Source of the DNA: Defluviitoga tunisiensis
GTDB lineage: Bacteria; Thermotogota; Thermotogae; Petrotogales; Petrotogaceae
Direction of reading: 5' to 3'
Assembly: GCF_000953715.1 (NCBI RefSeq)
Contig: NZ_LN824141.1
Span: forward strand, 1,800,501-1,864,500
DNA length: 64,000 nucleotides
Part shown: in pieces, positions 25,729 to 33,307 of the stretch
Layout: each line of letters opens with the position of its first letter
Position numbering within the stretch: position 1 is the first letter of the stretch
Position numbers and translations under genes: made by a program
Notes under the pieces: model-generated
What the model was told of the DNA's origin: nothing
Database searches by the model: none
What the model saw: only the letters and a program-made list of their open reading frames with translations

Positions 25729-27022
25729 AAACAAACTAGGACTTGTCTTTTTTCCTGCATTTGACTGGGCAATAAGTCCGACTCATCCAGAAAGAGAAGA
25801 AAGGTTATTGTATACTCAAGATCAAATATTTGAAGAAGGAATTCAAGACATAGAAGGTATAACCTTTTATAACCCTATAGTTGCAGAAGAAAAAGATGTT
25901 CAAAGAGTACATTTTTGTGTTCCAAACGTTAAATCAAGAGTTACTCAATCACATTTAATATCTGCAGGAGGGGCAATAGTTTCTTTAAAAAAAGTTTTAG
26001 AAAAAGAGGTTGATAAATCTTTTGCACTTGTTCGTCCTCCAGGACATCACGCCCAGAGAGTCGTTTATGGAGATAGAGGATTTTGTATAATAAACATCGA
26101 GGCAGTAATGCTTGAAAGAATCAGACAAGAATTTGGCAACTTAAGAGTAGCTATTGTCGATACGGACTGTCACCATGGAGACGGAACTCAAGACATTTAT
26201 TGGAACGATAAAGACACACTTTTTATTTCATTTCACCAGGACGGTAGAACTTTGTTCCCGGGTACTGGATTTGTTGATGAGTTTGGTGGTCCTGGAGCTT
26301 ATGGGTATAATATAAACATTCCTTTGCCTCCAGGAACAGGTGAAGAAGGCTTTTTATACGTTCTTGAAAATGTTGTTATGCCAATTTTAGAGGAGTATAA
26401 GCCTGATATAATAGTTAATTCTGCTGGACAAGATAATCACTATACTGATCCCATAACAAACATGAATTTTACAGCACAAGGATACGCAAAACTCAATGAT
26501 AGGTTAAATCCAGATATTGCTGTGCTTGAAGGCGGTTATTCTATAGAAGGTGCGCTTCCGTACATCAACCTAGGAATTATTTTAGCGATGGCTGGAATTG
26601 ATTATTCCAACGTTAGAGAACCAGATTATGATGCACACGAATTAAAACAGCCAGAAAAGATTACAAACTATATCAAGGGTCTTTCTGAACTAGTTTATCA
26701 GAGATGGAAAAATAAAGAAGATCTTTGGTTAAACGACTTCAAAGGTATGGAAAAGGTTGAAAGAACCAGAAGAATATATTATGACACAGATGGCATACTA
26801 GAGCAGCAAACACAGACATTCAAAATATGTAAGAAATGTTCTGGAGTTAATACGATTAGATCTAGAAGTGATACAGGTTACAATGTTTTTGCAATTACCA
26901 TACCAAGGGATGCTTGTTCAGATTGTATCGACGAAGGCTATAAAATGTATAAAAATGCTTCAAACGAGTTCACAAATGTTTATTTACAAGATAGAGTGAA
27001 TGATGAATATTTAGCAAAATAA
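25715..27022 (+). CDS. Histone deacetylase family amidohydrolase with C-terminal zinc-finger-like tail
   Basis: TTG at 25715 fits AAGAGGTG 7 bases ahead; GTG at 25706 overlaps that site. About 435 residues. HDAC-fold catalytic residues are visible: RPPGHHAQR (near 110), DTDCHHGDGTQ with the metal-binding D and H (near 150), SAGQDNHYTDP with the third metal ligand (near 237), and EGGYS with the catalytic tyrosine (near 271). Residues from about 370 contain CKKCSG and CSDC, a likely structural zinc site not usual in small bacterial HDAC homologues. It may deacetylate a polyamine or another small amide. It overlaps the hydantoinase-like gene by 14 bases. Confidence 0.8.
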   Translation: MIKAKNKLGLVFFPAFDWAISPTHPEREERLLYTQDQIFEEGIQDIEGITFYNPIVAEEKDVQRVHFCVPNVKSRVTQSHLISAGGAIVSLKKVLEKEVDKSFALVRPPGHHAQRVVYGDRGFCIINIEAVMLERIRQEFGNLRVAIVDTDCHHGDGTQDIYWNDKDTLFISFHQDGRTLFPGTGFVDEFGGPGAYGYNINIPLPPGTGEEGFLYVLENVVMPILEEYKPDIIVNSAGQDNHYTDPITNMNFTAQGYAKLNDRLNPDIAVLEGGYSIEGALPYINLGIILAMAGIDYSNVREPDYDAHELKQPEKITNYIKGLSELVYQRWKNKEDLWLNDFKGMEKVERTRRIYYDTDGILEQQTQTFKICKKCSGVNTIRSRSDTGYNVFAITIPRDACSDCIDEGYKMYKNASNEFTNVYLQDRVNDEYLAK

Positions 27023-27028
27023 AAAGAT

Positions 27029-27062
27029 AAAACGGGAGAAAACCGAATCTCCCGTTTTTTAT
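27029..27062. terminator. Terminator between convergent genes
   Basis: AAAACGGGAG (27029-27038) and CTCCCGTTTT (27049-27058) pair around a 10-base loop, with T runs on the plus side and A-rich sequence on the other. It can serve both the deacetylase gene and the MATE gene. Confidence 0.85.
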
Positions 27063-27071
27063 TTATATTTT

Positions 27072-28445
27072 TTAACATTCTTCATAAGCCTCATTTAAGG
27101 AGCTTTTAGGGAAACTCTTTAAAACTATAGCAAGCCAAATAAATAAAATAACACCTTTTAAAATACTGCTAATACAAATGCTCCACCAAACTCCGTTTAA
27201 TCCCAAAACAGTAGAAGATAATATTAACGCTCCAGGAATACGCAAGGCATTAAGTATTATTCCAACAAGTGATGGTGGAAGTGTTTTGCCTAAACCATTG
27301 AAAGCTCCTTGAGTAGCTATTTCCACAACCATAAAGAATTGTGAAAGGCTCAGAATTTTTAGATAGTTAATACCAATTTCAATAGCTTCTCTATCAGTAG
27401 GTATAAATATTTTTATTATTGGCTCTGGAACAAAGAAGAACAAGAAAGTGGCTATGAGTCCAATGATTCCTACGATCATTAATCCTTTCTTGTATCCCTC
27501 TCTTATTCTGTCCCATTTTCCGGCTCCATAATTTTGACCTACAAAAGTAGAAATAGCAGTTGAAAAACCACCAGCTGTCATCCAAGAAATGGATTCAATT
27601 TGAGATCCAACATTTTGTACAGCTATAGCTTGATATCCCCATTGGGCAATTATTCTGGCTAGAAACATCGATATAGTGGCAAATATTACGTTCTGTATAG
27701 ACACAGGAACGCCTAATTTTACTATACTTTTTAAGTATTCTTTTTTTGGTAGCTTAAATATATTTAACCCACTAAAAAGAGAAGTTAGTTTTCTACATTC
27801 AAAAATAAACAAAAATGTAACAGTAGCTTGTGCAATAACAGTTGCCCATGCCGCACCTTTAATACCCATGTATGGGAAAGGTCCTATTCCCAAAATCATC
27901 AAGGGATCAAGAACCATATTAACTATCAAACCTACTACGTTTACTTTAAACGGTGTAACACTATCTCCTACACCGTTGAAAACACCAGATAAAACTGGGT
28001 TTATGAAATAAAAAATTAATCCTATAGAAATGATAACCAAATAATCAAGAGCCATTTGAACAACTTCTTGGTCATCTATTCTAAAAAAGCCTATCATACT
28101 ATTTCTGAATATTATTAAAATAGCAGTATACACTAAGGCAATAATAATATCCAATTGAATCGAATGACGAACGTATTCTCTTGCAGCGTGGATATCATCC
28201 TTTCCTAGCGACTGAGCAACTCCAACCTCTACTGCTATCTTAGACAAAATAAAAAGAGCCGAACCAATCCAAGTAAAAAATCCAACTGTGCCCGAAGCAG
28301 CGACTGCGTTACTTCCTATTCTTCCTAACCAAATCATGTCCATCATTGTATAAGTCATTTGTACAAACGAAGTAGCCATTATTGGTAAGGCTAATTTTAC
28401 CAATGCTTTTGTTATAGGACCGTTGGTTAGATAATTGTTCTTCAT
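27072..28445 (-). CDS. MATE family multidrug/sodium antiporter
   Basis: I use ATG 28445, 7 bases after GGAGG; ATG 28451 is too close to that site. About 457 residues with 12 hydrophobic segments, beginning NGPITKALVKLALPIMATS and MMDMIWLGRIGSNAVAA, the usual MATE opening. Internal repeats of six helices are visible around PVSIQNVIFATISMFLARI and the second-half helices. Members export cationic drugs or metabolites in exchange for sodium or protons at the inner membrane. The 540-base region upstream holds a palindrome array that could be its operator. Confidence 0.9.
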   Translation of the reverse strand: MKNNYLTNGPITKALVKLALPIMATSFVQMTYTMMDMIWLGRIGSNAVAASGTVGFFTWIGSALFILSKIAVEVGVAQSLGKDDIHAAREYVRHSIQLDIIIALVYTAILIIFRNSMIGFFRIDDQEVVQMALDYLVIISIGLIFYFINPVLSGVFNGVGDSVTPFKVNVVGLIVNMVLDPLMILGIGPFPYMGIKGAAWATVIAQATVTFLFIFECRKLTSLFSGLNIFKLPKKEYLKSIVKLGVPVSIQNVIFATISMFLARIIAQWGYQAIAVQNVGSQIESISWMTAGGFSTAISTFVGQNYGAGKWDRIREGYKKGLMIVGIIGLIATFLFFFVPEPIIKIFIPTDREAIEIGINYLKILSLSQFFMVVEIATQGAFNGLGKTLPPSLVGIILNALRIPGALILSSTVLGLNGVWWSICISSILKGVILFIWLAIVLKSFPKSSLNEAYEEC

Positions 28446-28782
28446 AGACATCCCTCCCTTCTTCGACTAGTTTTTTGACAGAAAATAATAAAAAATATAA
28501 TAAGGCTTGCTATACCTAAATATTAATAATAAGAAATTTTTAGGATTGCTTACTGCTGAGCGGCAAAATTGGTAAGAAAAAAATAGAGGTTTAATTATTA
28601 CCCCTTCGACCCTTTATATGGTAAATTAAATCTAAAAAGGTAGAGAAGCGAAATTTTACGCATCTCTACTAAAACTCTAAAAATATAAACAAAGAAAACA
28701 ATTTCCCAACAGTATTATTTTAATAGATAAATATTGATTTTTATTTACCACTTTAAAAAAATTATGTAATTTTATTTATCTA

Positions 28783-28897
28783 ATGTGTCTTAAAAATTCA
28801 GACAGGTGTATTAAATTTTAAGACAGAACTGTATGAAAAATTCATACAGAATCGTATCAATTTTTGACACGAACCTGTATGAAAAAATAGGACATTA
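28783..28897. repeat. Five tandem palindromes spaced 21-23 bp apart
   Basis: Five related units occur at starts near 28785, 28806, 28829, 28852 and 28875. The clearest is CTGTATGAAAAATTCATACAG (28829-28849, 9-bp perfect arms). The next is TCGTATCAA...TTGACACGA, and an earlier pair TGTCTTAAAA/TTTTAAGACA has 10-bp arms. Spacing of about two DNA turns puts all sites on one face of the helix. The array lies between polC (3' end) and MATE (5' end, about 340 bases away) in an otherwise gene-free stretch, 28446-29019. It looks like a multi-copy repressor site. A hairpin near 28640-28669 is also present. Confidence 0.65.
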
Positions 28898-29019
28898 TAT
28901 AATACTATATAATAATACTAAATATATTATTTCAAAAAATATACTTTTAAATAAAAATTCACAAAAACTTAAATTAATTTGCGGATATTACTTATGAGAG
29001 AGAAAAAATATGTTGATTT

Positions 29020-31902
29020 TTATATAATTTTTTGTTGTTGTCTTTGCCTAATTATTTTATTTGCCTTTTTATTTCCTATGTTTTTCATTTTAGTTAGCGG
29101 GATTCTAAGGTAGTCACCCTCTATTTTGAACACATGAGCTTCACTTTTATCTTTATCTGGTCCTAGAAAATCGTACCCTCTTTTTCTCATTTCATACACA
29201 GTTTTAAGCGTTGAATAGACGTTAGATTGTTCATAGTTATGCTGGAATTCATTTTTTGAAAGTATTTTTATTAATTTAAGAGTTAACTCTTCGCTCATTA
29301 CAATACCTATATCGAAACATTTTGCTCTAACGGTAAAATAAACACTGTAAAACTCTAGAGGATAATATAGCTTATAATACGCTATTTTATAAGCCATGAT
29401 CATGTAGGCAACGGCGTGAGCCTTTGGAAAGAGATAATGTATCTTTCTGAGAGAATCAAGATACCATTCTGGCGCATTAGAATCTTTAATCGCACTGATC
29501 TCTTCATCAGTTAAATCTTTGCCTTTTCTCACTTTTTCCATTATTCGAAACGATAATTTTGAATCGACCCCATAATATTCGAGCATGATTAAGATATCAT
29601 CTCGACAACTGACGATTTGATTAATATCAGCCGTATTTTTTAAAACAATTTCACGAGCATTGTTAAACCATATGTTGGTTCCATGGGCTAATGAGTTTGT
29701 CCTGCATAGATCGTAAAAGGTCTTTGGCCTAGTTTCAATAAGCATCTTGTGAGAAAATGGTGTCCAAACTTCAGGCACACCCAAAGTTCCGATTTCAGTT
29801 TCTATCTCAGAAAGATCTACTCCCAACTCCTTTGTCGAAGAAAAAAGTGAAAGTACCCGCTCATCATCCATAGGTATATCGTTATAATCAAATCCGGTTA
29901 AATCTTTCAACATTTTCAAAAAAGTTGGCCCATCATGGGATAAAACATCGATCTTTAGTAAATCATTTTCTAATGCCTTAAAGTCATAATGTGTTGTAAT
30001 AATACCTATTTCTGGAGAGTTGGCAGAGTATTGGTAAGGAGTAAAATCGTGAACATCGTATTCTCTTGGAATGATGATCATCGCAGATGGATGTTGACCT
30101 GTATTTAGCTTAGTTCCTTTTATCTTTTCTGATATATAGACAGAATGAGCATAGTTCACATTTCTAACTTCTTTGTTTTTGTAGTACTTATTAACCATTT
30201 TCATTGCATTGTATCTTGAAATCGTACTTATAGTCCCTGCTTTGTAACAGTAATCCCTTCCAAATCTTTTTTCTAGATATCGTTGTATATCGTTAAAAAT
30301 ATCTGCAGAAAAGTTCACATCTATATCAGGTATCTTTTCGCCTGAGTATCCCATAAACACTTCAAATCTTATGTTATGGCCATCAGAGGATAGAATCTTA
30401 CCACATCTTGGGCAAGACTTTTTTTCTAGGTCAAAGCCACATAAATTTAGGTTTTCACTGAATTCAACGTATCCACAATGTTTACAAAAATAATGGGGAG
30501 CAAGAGGATTAACTTCTGTTATGCCTAAAAGAAACGCTATCAAAGAAGACCCAACTGATCCACGAGAACCTATTGGGTATCCAAATCTTAGAGATTCTTT
30601 AACCATCTCAGTTGATATTAGAAATATTACTGCATATCCATTGTTGATTATATTATTTAGTTCTTTTTCCATTCTTTCAATAATTTGGGGGTGAAGCTCT
30701 TTTCCGTATATCTTTCTTGCATTTTCGTAAGCATATTTTCGTAAATTTTCATCAGCAGACTCGAATTTAGGTACCTTTAACTTAAGATCAAATGGAACTA
30801 CTTCTTCTATACTTTCTGCAATTTTGCTAGTGTTTTTTACTGTTATTTCTTTTGCAATTCCTATCTTTTTGAATATCTTATACGCTTCGTCGTACATCTC
30901 TTGGGTGTTTCTGAAATAGTTGACGTTATTTGTTTGCTTTCTTGGTTTACTTTTGGTTGAAGTTCCGAGTATCATAACGTTTAGATAATCTTGTTCTCCT
31001 TTTCTTAGATAACGAACATCGCCAGACATGACAACGATCTTATTCAATTTTTTTGAGAGATTGTAAATAGTTTTGGAGTAATCAACTAATTTTGAAGTTT
31101 CTATATTTGAATCTATATAACAGTCTAAGGGAAAGAGTTCTATGTAGTCATAGAAAGAGATTAACTCAGATAATCTATCTTCTGACGAACCTTTTAGATA
31201 ATAATACAGTAAAAAACTATCCAGTGAAGAACCTAATAACAAACCATCTCTGTGTTTTATGAGGTCAGTTAAGGTTATGACTGCTTTTTTGTTTACAACG
31301 TTCATGTGGGATATAGTTATTATTTTATATAGATTTTTTAGGCCTTTTTGATTTTTTACGAGTACGTTCACATTTTTCATGATACCTTTTGACTCATCAA
31401 AAACGTTTAATTCGCAACCAAATATTGGTTTTATATTTTTTTGTTTAGCATATTGATAAAAGGCCGGGATTATATGCACATTTTCGTTATCAGTAATAGC
31501 TACAGCACGATGACCATAAATTAAGGCAGTATCTACAAGTTCTTTCATATCCAAAATTGAGCTTTTTGAACTCATCTTTGAGTGAGCATGCAGTTCAACC
31601 CTTTTATTTACCGCTAAATCACAGGTTTCAATCGGAACAGCTTTTTTTACTTGAAATACGTTGATATAATAAGAGGCCATAACTGAATCATATTCTAAAA
31701 TACCTTCGAAGCGAAACCATTCTCCTTTTTTTATTTTATCCTGAGTTTGGCATAAGAAAGAACATTCATAATCTGATATATACACATAAAACGAATCTTT
31801 ATTTTCTTCAACACGAAAAACCTTTCCTTTAACGCTAATTTCCTTATTTACAAAGTTAATTTCATTTCCTACCAACTTTGAAAGTTTTTCAAAAAAGTAC
31901 AT
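29020..31902 (-). CDS. polC: DNA polymerase III PolC-type alpha subunit without the proofreading exonuclease
   Basis: ATG 31902 follows AAGGGGGAA; longer starts lack a site. The 960-residue protein has an OB-like N-terminal part (about 1-85), an uninterrupted PHP domain from VELHAHSKMSS (near 102), a zinc module CKHCG...CPRCG (about 474-497), the catalytic aspartates in IPDIDVNFS (near 525), and TGQHPSAMIIIP (near 602). The fingers segment THYDFKALENDLLKIDVLSHD is typical of PolC. Usual PolC is about 1400 residues, with a DnaQ-like exonuclease inserted in the PHP domain. That insert is absent, so proofreading must come from a separate protein. It may be the main replicase or a second PolC. 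Confidence 0.9.
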   Translation of the reverse strand: MYFFEKLSKLVGNEINFVNKEISVKGKVFRVEENKDSFYVYISDYECSFLCQTQDKIKKGEWFRFEGILEYDSVMASYYINVFQVKKAVPIETCDLAVNKRVELHAHSKMSSKSSILDMKELVDTALIYGHRAVAITDNENVHIIPAFYQYAKQKNIKPIFGCELNVFDESKGIMKNVNVLVKNQKGLKNLYKIITISHMNVVNKKAVITLTDLIKHRDGLLLGSSLDSFLLYYYLKGSSEDRLSELISFYDYIELFPLDCYIDSNIETSKLVDYSKTIYNLSKKLNKIVVMSGDVRYLRKGEQDYLNVMILGTSTKSKPRKQTNNVNYFRNTQEMYDEAYKIFKKIGIAKEITVKNTSKIAESIEEVVPFDLKLKVPKFESADENLRKYAYENARKIYGKELHPQIIERMEKELNNIINNGYAVIFLISTEMVKESLRFGYPIGSRGSVGSSLIAFLLGITEVNPLAPHYFCKHCGYVEFSENLNLCGFDLEKKSCPRCGKILSSDGHNIRFEVFMGYSGEKIPDIDVNFSADIFNDIQRYLEKRFGRDYCYKAGTISTISRYNAMKMVNKYYKNKEVRNVNYAHSVYISEKIKGTKLNTGQHPSAMIIIPREYDVHDFTPYQYSANSPEIGIITTHYDFKALENDLLKIDVLSHDGPTFLKMLKDLTGFDYNDIPMDDERVLSLFSSTKELGVDLSEIETEIGTLGVPEVWTPFSHKMLIETRPKTFYDLCRTNSLAHGTNIWFNNAREIVLKNTADINQIVSCRDDILIMLEYYGVDSKLSFRIMEKVRKGKDLTDEEISAIKDSNAPEWYLDSLRKIHYLFPKAHAVAYMIMAYKIAYYKLYYPLEFYSVYFTVRAKCFDIGIVMSEELTLKLIKILSKNEFQHNYEQSNVYSTLKTVYEMRKRGYDFLGPDKDKSEAHVFKIEGDYLRIPLTKMKNIGNKKANKIIRQRQQQKII

Positions 31903-31933
31903 AAAATTCCCCCTTATTATACGTATGTATAAC

Positions 31934-31962
31934 ATTATACAAAAAATTCCTAAAAAAGTCTA
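31934..31962 (-). promoter_or_regulatory. Promoter of polC
   Basis: On the minus strand TAGACT (31962-31957), a 17-base gap and TATAAT (31939-31934) lie about 32 bases ahead of the start codon. A second TATAAT occurs at 31921-31916, next to the near-palindrome TTATACGTATGTATAA. Confidence 0.5.
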
Positions 31963-32170
31963 GCAGTTTTTTAAAATTTTACACAAGAATATTTTTAAAG
32001 ACTTATGTTTTTTCAAATCTTCTTTGAATCTACTCAAGAAATATAGTAAAATATAATCGAATAGATAAATTATGATCGTTCTTTGAAATTTTGTAGAGGC
32101 AACTTATATGGATGTCTAAATTGATAATATTCGTAATTGCCCTATAAAAATCATATTAATAACAGGTTGC

Positions 32171-32195
32171 TGGGCGGTAGCCCTCCTTTTTTCTC
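32171..32195 (+). terminator. Possible leader or small-RNA terminator upstream of sbcD
   Basis: GGGC-GGTA-GCCC followed by a T-rich stretch forms a short hairpin 50 bases ahead of the sbcD start. A TATAAT at 32052-32057 could begin a transcript of about 130 bases ending here, which might be an attenuated leader or small RNA. The stem is only 4 bp. Nothing else is seen in 31963-32245. Confidence 0.3.
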
Positions 32196-32245
32196 TTTAA
32201 GTGCCTTTGGCTATTATCTTAGTTATTAAGGGGTGAGTTATCGGA

Positions 32246-33307
32246 ATGAAAATTCTTCACACTGCTGATGTTCATCTATGTGATTATGAAGATGAACGAT
32301 GGAAAAGTTTGGAACACATAATAGATATAGGAAAAAGCGAAAATATAGACCTTTTTGTAATAAGTGGAGATCTTTTTGACGAAGATGTAAAATCAGAGGT
32401 ATTGAGGTCAAAGATTCGCGGGCTTTTTTCAAACAACGAATTCATAACAGTTATTATCCCAGGTAATCATGATAGCAAATCATTTTCAGAAGATTTGTAT
32501 TTTGGTGAAGACGTGGTAATATTAACTGATTTAAACAAGCCATATGAGTATAATGACGTATGCGTTTGGGGGTTTCCTTTTGAGCCTATATCAGGAGAAG
32601 AGTTCTTTAGAAAAATAAAATCGATTTCTTCTAAATTAGATACTGCCAAAACAAATATCTTACTATTTCATGGGGAATTGGTTGACACGTTTTACTCACC
32701 AAGCGATTTTGGAGATGAAGGTGAAGTAAGATACATGCCTGCTAAACTATCTTACTTTAAAAACCTGGGCTTTGACTATATACTTTCAGGTCATTTTCAC
32801 TCAAAATTTGATTTATATGAATTTGAAGATAATAAATACTTTGTTTATCCAGGTTCACCGGTTTCTATAACCAAAAAAGAAACGGGCCAGAGAAAGGTAA
32901 ACCTTTTTGAGATAGGCAACGCTCCTTCTGAATACTTACTTGATACTCCTCACTTTATTGAATTACAAATAAAGATAAATCCATTTGAAAAAATGAATCC
33001 TATAGAACATATAAAAAAAGAACTACAGAAAGTTCATCCTCAAGCTAAGGTAATACTGAAAGTTACTGGATATATAAATAGCAAACTAATTGGAATTACT
33101 GAAAAAGAGTTAGCTAATCAACTCAAAGATGCTTTAAACGATAAGGTTATCGAAAGGCATTTTGAGGTAAGAGACATAAGTCGTGTCCTTGAAGATGAGC
33201 TTTTTAAATCTTTCTTAAAAAAACTTCAAGAAAAAAACTACTCACAAGAAAAGAAAAACGAACTTATAGATCTTACTATTAAAGCAATGATGGAGGTTGT
33301 AAAATAA
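32246..33307 (+). CDS. sbcD: SbcD/YhaO-like Mre11-family DNA exonuclease
   Basis: ATG after AAGGGGTG. The 353-residue protein has all calcineurin-type metal motifs of Mre11/SbcD: MKILHTADVHL, VISGDLFDED, IIPGNHDSKS, LLFHGEL and LSGHFHSKFD. The family, with its coiled-coil ATPase partner, opens hairpins and processes DNA ends in double-strand break repair. It lies directly ahead of the SbcC/YhaN-like gene with overlapping stop and start (TAATG), so the two form a complex. The C-terminal capping part is short, closer to YhaO of Bacillus than to E. coli SbcD. Confidence 0.88.
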   Translation: MKILHTADVHLCDYEDERWKSLEHIIDIGKSENIDLFVISGDLFDEDVKSEVLRSKIRGLFSNNEFITVIIPGNHDSKSFSEDLYFGEDVVILTDLNKPYEYNDVCVWGFPFEPISGEEFFRKIKSISSKLDTAKTNILLFHGELVDTFYSPSDFGDEGEVRYMPAKLSYFKNLGFDYILSGHFHSKFDLYEFEDNKYFVYPGSPVSITKKETGQRKVNLFEIGNAPSEYLLDTPHFIELQIKINPFEKMNPIEHIKKELQKVHPQAKVILKVTGYINSKLIGITEKELANQLKDALNDKVIERHFEVRDISRVLEDELFKSFLKKLQEKNYSQEKKNELIDLTIKAMMEVVK

